From the NCBI GenBank assembly GCA_036365455.1, contig JAWQUS010000001.1:20377001-20441000 (forward strand): 64,000 nucleotides of DNA, in the 5' to 3' direction. A program made the translations under genes and the position numbers. Shown here piece by piece: positions 54,346 to 64,000 of the stretch (the first letter of the stretch is position 1; each line of letters begins with the position of its first letter). The notes under the pieces are model-generated. The model searched no databases. It was given only the letters and a program-made list of their open reading frames with translations, and had not been told where the DNA came from. Source of the DNA: Macrosoma leucophasiata (lineage: Eukaryota > Arthropoda > Insecta > Lepidoptera > Hedylidae).

Positions 54346-54936
54346 GTATGATTGATTGAGTGTCTGAGGGACCAAGTTACTGAGATACTAAATTAGAGAG
54401 CTACTGATTAATGGAGTAGGTAACTGAGAGAATGCCTTTAAAGTCAGTGTCTTACTGAGTTACTAAATCTGAACTTGGCAGAGTTTCTCTAAAACTCTGT
54501 CTTTTCTAAGGTAATATAGCTATTTGAATAATCTGCTAGTCACAAACGACCGACAATAACTCTCAGAGTTCTAGAAATGTTTGTGCTCACCGAACAAAAA
54601 ACTAAAAAGCCTATAAATATCAAAATAACTTAGTATAATAATATAATTTCTAACAGACGCACAGTTTCTTCCTAAATAAAATGAATCATACTGTCAAGTT
54701 ACGTCTCGATATTACCATAAAGCGGTATTTTCTACAAAAGCCTGATATAGAGCCGAGCTTGAGAGATGCGTGATTTTTGCAGACATATTTATTTTTATTA
54801 TTACCCGCTTTTGCTTCATTTCTTATATAAATATCTGAAACAAAACCTTTATAATAATACAAGTTGTTTTTTGGCCCCGTAATAACTATCACAGAGACAT
54901 AATCTTTATATCCCATTGGCACATATTTAAAAACAT
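54346..54936. other. No recognised gene
   Basis: Only a family A-like scrap (ggccccgtaataactatcac) at about 54875. Confidence 0.45.
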
Positions 54937-54947
54937 CTCTTTTGTTG

Positions 54948-55179
54948 AAATAAAACTAGTTTTCGGCTTTATCTCACGTATGTTTAAAATCGAACCCGAC
55001 GTTGGAGTACATAACGTGGAGGTAGCTGCATATAATAATTTTTCAAACTGCTGTGAGACAATGACCACCTCAGTCTGCCCGAGACCACGGAAGCTGAAAA
55101 GCGACCGAAACGTCAGGTTCAATTTTAAATAATCATTTTAGTTTAATATACGCGAGATAAAACCGAAAACTAGTTTTAT
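54948..55179. mobile_element. FB foldback element, 232-bp copy, 11-bp target duplication
   Basis: CTCTTTTGTTG at 54937-54947 and 55180-55190. The terminal arms (aaataaaactagttttcggc / gccgaaaact..tttat with one change) enclose a mostly right-arm sequence (agctgaaaagcgaccgaaac, gtcaggtt). It lacks the extension seen at 24051 and 43048. Confidence 0.88.
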
Positions 55180-55190
55180 CTCTTTTGTTG

Positions 55191-56384
55191 TTAAATTCTC
55201 TAATTTTGTTGCTAAACTCTGATTTCATGCAAAACCAAATATAGAAATGAAAATTCCACGTTTATCACACAATCAGTAACTTTAATTTAGTTTATTCCCA
55301 ACTAATTCACAAACTGACCGCAAACGTAATTTCATCGTATTTGGAATTCATTTGAATGTTTCAGCGAGAGCGAATAGAAATATTTACGTGGTTTGATATA
55401 GAGAATGATTAGCCACCGGCCAAAATATTGTAGAGAATTTTATTCGGCTTTGTTACAAATATAATTTAATGGTCAATAAATAGCATGTTTGCCACATTCA
55501 TTACGTAGGCATCCATAATGACACCCACCAAAAAAAATTGAAAATTCGCAACGCATTTACAAATTATGCAATAAGTCTGCAAAATAGTGTAACTAAGAAT
55601 TGTATTCACAAATTATAAATATAAGTAGTAATAGGCCAACGGTGTTCAAGATAAGCAAAGAATTTACTTTTATTACTTAAAAAAAAACACTGAAGGGGTC
55701 GGAAAATTGCTCAAAGGTTGTCCGGCTCAGCAATTTGTCCAACCTGATCCTGGCGCTGATTTTCAACCGAACCCTAATGTCCCCAAACTTATATGTACTG
55801 TGACACCCTTGGGTATCTAAAATTTTTACAAAGCCCCAAATCATATTAAAATGTCTTCCCAGTTTCAGTTACTAGCAAATGAAAGCGTTTTTTTGTAAGA
55901 AAATAAGAACAAATAAGAAAAATGAACGAGTAAATATGCAAAACAAAAACGAATTAAAAGGGATATTATGGACGACCCTGTAATAATGCTGCGACGCACT
56001 GGTTTTTATGAATTTTAGTAACTAAGTACCTATCCTTAAAGTTTGTTTTAAAAATAGAGAACACAAAACTTTTCCCGTTTGATCTAAGAACGAGAAGTTT
56101 TATGGCTTCCAAGGTCTAACTTGCCGATAGTTGATGTAAAACCTGAAAGTTTGTGAGTTTAATAGCTACAATTTCATGAATATTATACAACCATAACATA
56201 TAACTATATTCATTTTATACACGATAGTATACACAGCGATCTTCATGTTGTTCCGGACTAGAAATGTCAAACTCGGTATAAACGATCGGTGTTTCAAAAA
56301 CTTTAATATAAATAACAGAACAATTTAATTAAATGCATTTTTTTATTCATTGTTTCTCTCTTACCTCAATTCTTCTGTTTATTT
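55191..56384. other. No recognised feature
   Basis: 1.2 kb of AT-rich DNA without a supported ORF or repeat copy in this window. Confidence 0.5.
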
Positions 56385-56421
56385 GTCTGCAGGTTTCAAT
56401 ATTTATTTGAAACCTGCAGAC
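56385..56421. repeat. Perfect hairpin, 15-bp arms
   Basis: gtctgcaggtttcaa and its exact complement are separated by TATTTAT. Isolated; no U-run or gene nearby to make it a terminator. Confidence 0.85.
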
Positions 56422-57569
56422 ATATTTTAATTAATTAGGTAAAGTCATATTATAGACAGCAGTTGCAGTTATACAAAAAAAAATAGTTAATATGGATGTA
56501 ATAAACAGGCAGGTTTTACGGCCCTGTAATTTTAGGCACATAGACACAAAAACTTGCTTATCACGAAATCTCTCTTGCTCACTGGAGGTTTCGTGATCTG
56601 ACCTTTCGCTTTTATAGATACATGAAAAATGTGATCTAAGATGAATTCAGTCATAACAATATGTAGGTATTATAGTTTAAGATCCCACTGCAGAATCATT
56701 TCGTTCATTTAGATATGCTGCAAACCTAATTTTTACGCAACTTTTTAATCTAGAGAATATATATCCACTAAGTTGCCTATCAAAATTTGGCCGCAAGTAT
56801 TTTTAATTAAATTATTTTATCTTTAACAGCCAGCAACTCTTATTTGCAGCCGATTTAATTTGGCCGTATACCATAATAATGAGAAAAAAATACCTTTAAT
56901 TTGATGTATAAATAATACATGTACGTCATGGACGTAAAGTTATCGAGGCTGAACGAAAATACGTGGGGGCGGCCAAGTGCGCAACGGCAGACATGATTTT
57001 TCAGAGTCTTTATACATATTTCCGTGAGGTGGACGATGTTTTATTGAAAAAACAAATTTAAAAAAATCTTTCCCAGAAAAAAAATATAAAAAATACTCGC
57101 CGTTTATTGGTAGGCAACCTAGTGGATATATATCTTCTAGATTATAAATGTGAGTAAAAAAATAGATTCGCAGCATATCTGGATGAACGAAATGATTCTG
57201 CAGAGGGATCCTAGCCTATTAGTTCAACACGGCAATCCCAAGGAAGTTGATCTATGCATCATAACAGGACGTGATATATCACTATTGCCATATCTTCGAC
57301 AAACAACACCTCAAGAAGAATAGAAAAAAAAAGTCTTGTTTACAACAACTAAGAACCGCAAACTCTTACTATTTATGTACCGCGTACTTATTGACAATAA
57401 GCAATAAATTCTAAATCCCGATGGATATGCTAATGACTTTCGTTGATCTTTGCTGACAACACTTTGTTAAGAGAAGTTAAAATGTCAAAGGTCATTTGAG
57501 GTCAATGTTTATAAAATGATTAAATAAATCCCATGACGGGGGAGATAGAACAACTTGTTATATGATAAT
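56422..57569. other. No recognised gene
   Basis: Includes a family A-like scrap (acggccctgtaattttaggc) at 56518. The 78-codon minus frame at 56940-57176 has no motif. Confidence 0.45.
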
Positions 57570-58041
57570 TATATAGCTCGTTGAACTGACGGCCGTTAGG
57601 GCAGAAGCATAGAGCAACGCGGCCCACCGGTCGCGGCGGACCGGAGGGGAGTAGCCATAGCGTGTATTACCGATGCAAAACAGTCTGTCATTTTTGCGGG
57701 GGGGGAAATGCGTGCGACACACACGCACACTACAAAAATCGTCTATTACTACGAAACTCACCTAGACTTTAACAAAATACAGAAACAATTTCAAGCACAC
57801 ATTTAAACATCTAGGCGACAGGTACCTATAGGCTTGTACTTTGACAGAGGGGAAAGCCTGCATATGGCTACTCCCCTCCGGTGTTGCTCTATGGGGCAGA
57901 AGAGTTATCGAGTCGCGACCGCGTACCGGAAGACGAAGCGGCAGAAGGCAGGGCCTCCACGAGGTGGTCCGACGACCTGGTTCGTTGTGGCAATCTTTGG
58001 GGGAGGCCTTTGTCCAGTTGTGGACGTATTTTGGCTGAAAT
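57570..58041 (+). pseudogene. LINE ORF2 C-terminus, split by a MITE
   Basis: Left flank gaactgacggccgttagggc and the sequence after 57903 (tatcgagtcgcgaccgcgta ... ggtccgacgacctggttcg ... ttgggggaggcctttgtcca) follow the ending of moth endonuclease-reverse transcriptase LINEs. They give the translated pieces GRRVIESRPRTGRRS and SLGEAFVQLWTYFG before a stop at 58038. Compared with that family as I recall it, the middle is frameshifted. Probably RTE-like; clade not certain. Confidence 0.75.
57608..57893. mobile_element. CATAGAGCAAC MITE, copy 2, 9-bp target duplication
   Basis: GGGCAGAAG at 57599-57607 and 57894-57902. Terminal inverted repeat catagagcaac / gttgctctatg, with an inner match to ccggaggggagtagccata. 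286 bp, with an internal G run at 57700. A 9-bp duplication is typical of Mutator-like elements. Confidence 0.9.
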
Positions 58042-58123
58042 AATGATAACATAATTGTAAGAGCTTTTTAAAATTCAACATTTTGTTATCCTACTAAAGC
58101 ATCCATTAACCTATTATAGCATT

Positions 58124-58262
58124 TAACTGCCTAAATAGCCTAGTGGTAGCAGGCCATTACTACTGCGCTGGGGTCCTGGGTTCGATTTCCGGGTAGGGGG
58201 TGTTAAGTCCTTTATCTCTTGTTCTATTGGGATTTTTCCATTTCCTGGAAATTTCCCGGTAG
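58124..58262 (+). mobile_element. Family T SINE, 3'-truncated
   Basis: actgcctaaatagcctagtg, box B ggttcgatttcc, then to gaaatttcccggta. The 3' half is missing. Confidence 0.8.
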
Positions 58263-59135
58263 GAAAGGATTTGGTTAGGTTTCGAAAATATTTATGCTCA
58301 CATTAACACAGCTCTCGAAATGTGAAGGGTTTTGGTTTTGTCTATTCCCTCATATCTTTTCTGTCGAACATAACACTATGTCTGACTCTGTTTACATCAA
58401 ACCAACAAGATTTGTTGACAAGAAAAGTTCATTTCACTAAGTTAAATAATGGTCACAGTTATTTGCGAAGTTGCAGTTGATTTTGCTCTTTGTCTATTTT
58501 GAAATATTTTTTTTATGATATAATGTTGTTTAAATTCGATCTTTCAATACTATAATACATGATTCTCTAGATTATATATATTATTTATAACCGAGGATTA
58601 CAGGTTTCTTACATTATTCCACTTTAATATTAAAAAACTTTACCTTTACCTTGGATTGGCAGAAAAGACAATGTAAAATAATGATAAAACCTGTAAAATA
58701 TAAAAGGGTATTATTTATTTAAGTGCATTTATTATTAAGTTTAGTTTTAGTTATTTATTATTATTTTATCGGTTAGTAGTTATATTAGTAGGTACACGTA
58801 AACACAGTGAACGAGATAACACGCGTTGTGCTGTTGAAATTACGTACCTTCACGTTTTGTCAAAAATAATTAATTAAATATTGAAAAAGTTTGTTAATTC
58901 AAAAACTTCGTTTAGTCGGCCCGCCTGCTTTGCTCTAAACACCATGAATACGATAAATCTTACATTTTTAATTTTTAGTACTGTTTTGTTGCAAATGTGA
59001 AAAAATCTGTCACAATACGTCCATAATTGAGAAGTAACAGCTGTTTGAATTTATTAAGAAAAAAATATTCTAGTGCGGTGCTGAATCGCTTTACATTTGT
59101 CCCGGAATGTTCCAATTTGTGAATGAATGGAGGTA
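58263..59135. other. No recognised feature
   Basis: AT-rich, no ORF of note. Confidence 0.5.
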
Positions 59136-59790
59136 CTATTTATATGACATTCAAGCGAAAGGATCTCCAATCGGTATAATTCAATTTCAGTAGCACACCG
59201 CGTGGATGGTATTCCGTTGAAGATGAACCATTTCTTGATAAATTGAACTTAGTTTAGACTTAATTTGAAGATAAAAGCGGCTAACGTCACGGTCCGTGTA
59301 ATGTAAGTGACAAACAAGCATGCAGTTCACATTGATGTTAAGTGATGACTGTGCCGGAAATTACAGGGCCGTACATTACCACCTGACCGGAACACTATCA
59401 TTTAGCGGCAAGTATATTAGGTAATGCGGTGGTGCCTACGCCCCCGAGCTTCGTCACTAAAGCAATATTTTTTATGTTTACTAGAAACAATATCCATTAT
59501 TTTCATAATAAAACATTGCAACTATTTCATACCTGTTTCTATTTGTTGACACACAAAAACATAGTATATACCGAGAACTAAGAGTAGCCGTTGTTTTGAA
59601 TCTTTCACTTTGCTCCACTTCGATGTGGAAAAAAATATCCCAAAACATTCCAATTTGTGAGTGATTGGAGGCATTATTTATATGACATTGAAACGAAAAG
59701 ATCTAAAATTGCGTAAAATTGAATTTCAATAGCACAACGCGTGGTTGTTATCCCGTTGAATGATGAACCATTTCACGATACTGGATTGGT
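59136..59790 (+). repeat. Segment pair (59140-59255 and 59640-59785)
   Basis: ttccaatttgtga(a/g)tga, ttatatgacattcaagcg or its variant, then gaaccatttc(t/a)(t/c)gata appear in both, about 530 bases apart. Diverged; an old tandem duplication. Confidence 0.75.
59297..59460 (-). mobile_element. Family A SINE with internal deletion
   Basis: aagtgacaaacaagcatgca, gttaagtgatgact joined directly to gtgccggaaattacagggcc, on to gcttcgtcact. Confidence 0.8.
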
Positions 59791-59794
59791 TATC

Positions 59795-59895
59795 CTGAGG
59801 TCGATTCCTGCCCGAAGTCAATCTTTTTATTCCATTCTTTCTTTAATTTCTAAAATTCACTCGCATGTGTTATTGCGAAAAATAAAAATATTACA
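59795..59895 (+). mobile_element. Family F SINE, 3' part
   Basis: ctgaggtcgattcctgcccg, aagtcaatc, then tttctttaatttctaaaatt and cactcgcatgtgttattgcg. Shows the complete tail that is missing from the 62637 copy. Confidence 0.7.
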
Positions 59896-59944
59896 ATTAT
59901 TAAGGCTGCTGCACATTTATTATATTTACTACCTACTATAGGAA

Positions 59945-60171
59945 TGATTCGTCAGCCGTTGTTCGGTTGACAGACTTCCGTTATTTCCATTTTCCGTTTT
60001 CCCATCTTTGCTAGCAATGTGACCAAAGTACTCAAGGACTCTTTTTAAGCAGATGGATGACAGTCTAGTGGACATTCTGAGTTCCTTTTTAAGAAAATAA
60101 TTTAACCAATGATGGGATTTTTTAATTTTTTTTTGCGTGGCATTGACAATGAATGTATTTAACGTTAACAT
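59945..60171 (-). pseudogene. LINE reverse transcriptase fragment
   Basis: Minus-strand frame with RLSSICLKRVLEYFGHIASK, a phrase I recognise from the C-terminal part of moth endonuclease-reverse transcriptase LINEs (…RVLEYFGHIARRDG). No catalytic blocks, no neighbours. Moderately confident, from memory. Confidence 0.55.
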
Positions 60172-60690
60172 TTATTGTATGGCAGAACGACGTATGCCGG
60201 GTTATCTCATGGTGATAAATAGAAAAAAACACACGACGCTCCTGGTTCTACCAGATTAAATATACAATACGCAAACGAAAGTTGACGTCATCAAAAAGTT
60301 ATAAATATGTTAATCGCGAAGAAAAGCCCGTTAGTAACAAAACGTCCAAAGGTCACACTCTACAAAACTTCATACGAACCATTGTGTTATTTCTTTATTC
60401 AAACGACTTTGAAGTTTATTGCCAAAAAAAACGATAGCCACGCTTTTTTTCACGAAAGCCTATCGAGAATAAAACCTTGACGATTTTTCAGTTCACTTTA
60501 GTAAGCGACGCTATATATTTGGGCATAAACCGATTCGTGCGTATAAATAAAAAAGTCCGTTTAATAGTCCAATAGGGTTCTAAATTTACTTGCGTTACCG
60601 ACCACTGGGATTTCATTGGAAAACTATTTTTTTTGTAGGATTATTGAATAACGTTTAGATTTATAAATTAAAAACAATACAGTGTAGATA
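60172..60690. other. No recognised feature
   Basis: Unassigned, AT-rich. Confidence 0.5.
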
Positions 60691-60726
60691 ACAAAACTAT
60701 ATTGGAAAATAGGTATACTACCAGGC

Positions 60727-60905
60727 GGACTAGTCATAAATAAATTGTTTCAACCATCTGCGGTCAATTACTATGGAGAAAGGACAACTAAATACATGGT
60801 CCCAAAAATATTTAATAAACTGGATGTCCTAAGACAAGAACAAAAATATAGTCACACAAGGATAAAGTTAGAACTAAAAAATGTATTATTAACTTCAATT
60901 TAAAT
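60727..60905 (+). pseudogene. LINE ORF2 C-terminal remnant
   Basis: An open stretch encodes VINKLFQPSAVNYYGERTTK, then YMVPKIFNKLDVL, and stops at TAA (about 60900). The NYY.R...KY.VP.IFN pattern is the usual end of Jockey/CR1-type ORF2 proteins. A 3'UTR-like stretch follows with an inverted pair (gacagccggtt / aaccggctgtc at about 60998-61050). Confidence 0.6.
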
Positions 60906-61378
60906 ATAGCTTTTTGAAAATTTATACTTAATTTTTTTTTAATATATGCATAGATTTATTATCTACTTCTAATGTAATTTAGTGTAGGGTTGATCCTGAC
61001 AGCCGGTTCCAATGTTCCTACCAAAATTAAAGAATTGTAACCGGCTGTCCAGATCAAGTCTTATTAACAGCTATGGTAGGTACATATAGTATAGATCTGA
61101 GTTTTACCTTGCTAACACACTGCTTCGTCAATTTGGCGAGATTTTAGTTTATACGTTTACTTGATTAGGTATCTGTGGAAAATTAAATTAAAAAAAAAAC
61201 ATCCAGCATTACTTAAAATTGTAATGGAATAATAATGGATTTTTGTTATAAAAAAACGGCCAAGTGCGAGTCTGATTCGCGTTCACGGGTTTCCGTGAAA
61301 TTAATGAATTTCCTGTGTTATAATAAATACTACAGATTTCATAAATGTTTTCCAATTATCTATGTGGACTGCTATATA

Positions 61379-61711
61379 CAGGGTTAATTTAAAAAGTCTT
61401 TTTTTATTTCAAAAGATTGACAGACAAGCAGACGGGCCACCTGATGGAAAGTGGTTACCGTCGCCTATGAACATTTGCAACGTCAGGGGAGTTGCCAACG
61501 CGCTGCCAGCCCTGAAGGACTCTTTCGACGCCTGTTTTGAAGGACCCCATATTGTAGCGCCAGGGGAACACCTCAGATGGAAGTCCGTTCCATAATTTGC
61601 ATGTTCTGGGCAGAAATTAACGAGCGAATCGGGCTGTTGAGCACTGCCAAGTGTCCAATCTGTAGAAGAGGCTGCCTGCAAGAGGTGATGCGCTAACTTC
61701 AATTAACCCTG
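61379..61711. mobile_element. 333-bp repeat with 11-bp terminal inverted repeats
   Basis: cagggttaatt (61379-61389) and aattaaccctg (61701-61711) are flanked by TATA on both sides. The interior (acgggccacctgatggaaag, tggttaccgtcgcctatgaa, cgctgccagccc) is a very common moth repeat in my recollection; its minus frame is often mis-called as protein. The layout of this interior resembles the family A tail. Confidence 0.65.
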
Positions 61712-61969
61712 TATACTAACGTTTTCGTAGATTTGTAACCCTGTATACTGTTCGTATATGGTCGACCTCTCTAACAAATTCATACAAACCTATTTTAAAC
61801 CCCATTATCATTTAAATCAAATTACAATACAAAACTGAATGATATATTATCCAACTTGATGAACGAAGCGAGGTCACTGCAGACAGCAATAGGTACCTCT
61901 TCTCCAGAAAATCTGAGACTTAATTAATATGCTGACACAGTCTCCTTTCCTCGAGTATCATTTTTCTTT

Positions 61970-62258
61970 TTTTTTTATTTAATGGAAGTGGCAAACAAGC
62001 ATGCAGTTCACATTGATGTTAAGTGATGACTGCAGCCTATAGACACCCACATGAAGACCAAGGTCAAAATGCAGATGCGTTACCACTTCTGAGGCTTAAG
62101 GTGTTATGCCTCTGTGCCGGAAATTACAAGGCCGTACATTACCACCTGACCGGAACACGATAGTGCTGAACACTACCATTTAGCGGCAAATAAATTAGAT
62201 AATGCGGTGGTGCCTACGCCCGCGAGCTCCGTCACTGGACCTTTACCACCAGTAAAAA
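61970..62258 (-). mobile_element. Family A SINE, full length
   Basis: tttttttatttaatggaagt to ggacctttaccaccagtaaa. Few departures from the family pattern. Confidence 0.88.
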
Positions 62259-62583
62259 CCATCATATTTATATGTGACTGAACCTGATGGAATTAAGAAA
62301 TAGAATAGCATAAAATTGATAGGGTATCAAGCATGACAGCTGACATAACAGCTGCTTGAAGTATTCTGAAGCGATCTCAGATATACAGAACCCGCGACAC
62401 GGAAACTGCGTCAGTTAAATTAATTAAGTCTCAACTTGTCCGGACAAGACGTATTGCTGTCTGCGGTGTGCCCGCGTCGGTCGTCAACTTGGGATATCAC
62501 TCAGTTGTATATTCACGACTGTGCTGCTGTATTGTAAGCTAGTATAATGTATGGCCCTGTTATAGCTATCACAGAAACATATA
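62259..62583. other. No recognised gene
   Basis: Unassigned. Confidence 0.5.
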
Positions 62584-62998
62584 ACCCCTTATTCATAAAC
62601 GTACATTAGATACGTTTTAGCTGTATAATGCTTTGTACTATTAATTTTTCGCCATAACACATGCGAGTGAACTTTAGAAACTAAAGAAAAAACGGAAAGA
62701 AAAATTTATCGATGGATGTCGCTCACCGACCCTAAAATCGGTTAAAAATCAAAGAGGGAAAGCAAAATTTGACGCATCGGTGTGGGACTTCGGTAGCTTA
62801 GTGGTAAAGCGGCTGGACTGGTTATCTTGATGTCGCGGTTTGATTCCTGACCGAAGTCAAATTTTTCTTTCTGTTTTTTCTTTAATTTCTAAAGAATGCT
62901 TTGTCTTTGTCCGTTGCATTGTGAAATATGCAGGATAGAAAAAGGCAAAGGAGAGATTAGCAACACTTTAGCTAAAATACGATTATAATTAAGGGGGA
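62584..62998. mobile_element. MITE (44849 family) split by a family F SINE
   Basis: ccccttattcataaacgtac ... gtataatgctttgt resumes as aatgctttgtctttgtccgt ... ttagctaaaatac ... ttaaggggga. Continuous with the intact relative at 44849 when the insert is removed. Confidence 0.85.
62637..62894 (+). mobile_element. Family F SINE, 258 bp, 10-bp target duplication
   Basis: AATGCTTTGT at 62627-62636 and 62895-62904. It begins with the inverted tail (cgccataacacatgcgagtg, actttagaaactaaagaaaa), then a spacer, then the tRNA-like unit (box A tagcttagtggtaaagcgg; box B ggtttgattcc), ending gaagtcaaatttttctttct and tttaatttctaaag. The inverted tail is inside the duplications, so it belongs to the element. 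Confidence 0.88.
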
Positions 62999-63484
62999 AT
63001 ATGTTTATATATATGACAGGGATGGAGAATATAAACATACTGACCTGACTAAACCGATGATTATAGAAACTCCTTAGCAAAGTATTAAAACATACCCAGT
63101 GGTTTGATGGACAAAAGTCATCAATGACACTTGTCAGTTAAATTAGAATTTGGAAATTGGAAAATAAAGGAAGGCGGTCTAGGCCGGGTCCTTGATATCT
63201 TGATATCATTCTGTAACTCGATATAGCAATCTAGATTCAGTAATAGTTGGATAACGAGATATAGTAACGATTCGCGTGGTACTGAATTGATTGGCAGAAG
63301 AGATTTGTATTGTGTAATGAGTATTGGTATCCCGGTAACTGTGTGCCCGGTCGTAAGAGTTTCTTGCCCGTTCTTCTCTGCAGACGCCCGCAAACACGAA
63401 TAACATATCGGCTTATGGAAAGACACGCAGACAATACTACCTAGATGTCCTAGATGTCCTGACTGGAGAGGCGTCCTGCCGACA
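62999..63484. other. No recognised gene
   Basis: Three overlapping minus frames at 63121-63434 (65-101 codons) share the same DNA. None has a motif. Confidence 0.45.
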
Positions 63485-63705
63485 TATATTATATCTCAGA
63501 GGTAGCAACGCATTTTGTTTTCTGCATTTTGACCTCTGGGGGCCTACGCCTAAACTGACAAGATGATGTCAAAATCGAAAGCTACACGAAAGCATTAGAG
63601 TTGCGCGGTCGCCCCCCTGGTCTTTATGTAAGTGTATATAGGCCGTAGCCATAACTTAACATCAATGTGAACTGCATGATTGTTTGCCACCTTCTTAACA
63701 TAAAA
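63485..63705 (+). mobile_element. Family A SINE, worn and interrupted
   Basis: cagaggtagcaacgcatttt; ctttatgtaagtgtatatag; catcaatgtgaactgcatga ttgtttgccacc. About 80 bases of unrelated sequence split it. Confidence 0.6.
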
Positions 63706-63899
63706 ATATCAGTAGCCAAAACACGAGAACCTATCGAGATGGCATGCGGATGGTGTGATATCGAATGTCAATATATCTATTGTCTTGATATCGACAACTA
63801 TACATCAACAGGTCGCTACATCTACGGTACTCCATATTTAAAGTCATTGGCGAATTGGCGGTCGCAGTGGCGCTAGTTTTATCGCAGGACGCTGCTTAA

Positions 63900-63990
63900 G
63901 CTGCCTGTGTGATAACTATCACAGGGGCAATACGACTTAGGCTTCAAGAGTCGGGACCCATCTAGGTCAAAATGCATGAGTCTTTAAGCG
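63900..63990 (+). mobile_element. Family A SINE scrap
   Basis: tgataactatcacaggggca, ttaggcttcaagagtcggga, ctaggtcaaaatgcat; window ends soon after. Confidence 0.45.
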
Positions 63991-64000
63991 AAAGTATTCA

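Noticed and set aside
56385..56421. Transcription terminator or microRNA precursor
   Set aside because: Arms are too short for a precursor and there is no adjacent gene; kept only as a hairpin.
57834..58052. Host gene on either strand near the MITE
   Set aside because: The plus frame is a LINE ORF2 tail (GEAFVQ.WT.FG); the others are shadows.
61409..61702. 97-codon minus frame
   Set aside because: Antisense of a common moth repeat; this translation is a frequent annotation artefact.
63121..63434. Three overlapping minus frames of up to 101 codons
   Set aside because: Mutually overlapping, no motif, composition like the surroundings.

Overview
The window is AT-rich eukaryotic DNA. It almost certainly comes from a lepidopteran (moth or butterfly) nuclear genome. 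The grounds are the repeat vocabulary: a SINE beginning ACTGGTGGTAGAGCTC, a 5S-rRNA-derived SINE ending CCCAGCAGTGGGACGT..TTGCCATTATT, the GACGAAGTCGCGGGC and AGGGTTCCGTA repeats, and CR1 and other LINE fragments of moth type. I see no bacterial or phage features: no operons, no ribosome binding sites, no CRISPR array. I cannot name the species. I found no convincing host protein-coding exon, no rRNA gene and no functional tRNA gene. The window reads as intergenic or long-intron DNA built from nested mobile elements.

Working names used below (mine, not database names). Family A: about 285 bp, A-tailed, starts ACTGGTGGTAG and ends TTGCCACTTCCATTACATAAAA. Family T: tRNA-headed SINE with box A TAGCCTAGTGG and box B GGTTCGATNCC. 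Family P: tRNA-headed SINE starting near ACCCGGTTAGTCCAGCGG. Family F: tRNA-like core placed between inverted terminal tails. 5S family: SINE whose head resembles 5S rRNA. FB: a long-armed foldback element with 11-bp target duplications.

Layout. 1-8 kb: family T and F remnants, CTGT microsatellites, a repeat with an expanded internal tandem unit, a hAT-like end, a 5S SINE, and a tandem array of a 727-728 bp unit carrying family A (4.5-6.35 kb). 8-16 kb: an FB arm and many A, T and P copies. 16-26 kb: an AGGGTTCCGTA element, a CR1 remnant, a duplicated segment interrupted by a MITE, an inverted duplication of family A, and a 648-bp FB element inside a 5S SINE. 26-34 kb: a frameshifted LINE reverse transcriptase, T, F and A copies, two near-identical LINE 3' ends, and a CR1 fragment with a nested LINE tail. 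34.6-38.4 kb: a tandem duplication, an ORF1-only retroposon inserted in family A with an ACTAT duplication, and a MITE. 39.3-42.2 kb: a Gypsy-type LTR element with gag-protease kept and most of pol lost. 42-48.5 kb: several TIR elements and a 0.4-kb direct duplication. 48.7-53.6 kb: a nearly complete CR1 LINE (ORF1 plus ORF2) on the minus strand, inserted in a family A copy with a TGTTAT duplication. 53.7-64 kb: an FB copy, a MITE inserted in a LINE ORF2 tail, LINE remnants, and a family F copy inserted inside a MITE.

The only functional logic visible is that of the mobile elements. The LINEs (CR1 at 49-53 kb, RT at 26 kb, fragments at 17, 34, 58, 60 and 60.8 kb) supply the kind of machinery that SINEs use. 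The SINE families share 3' tail modules with one another and with other repeats. Insertion order can be read from several nested insertions with flanking duplications.
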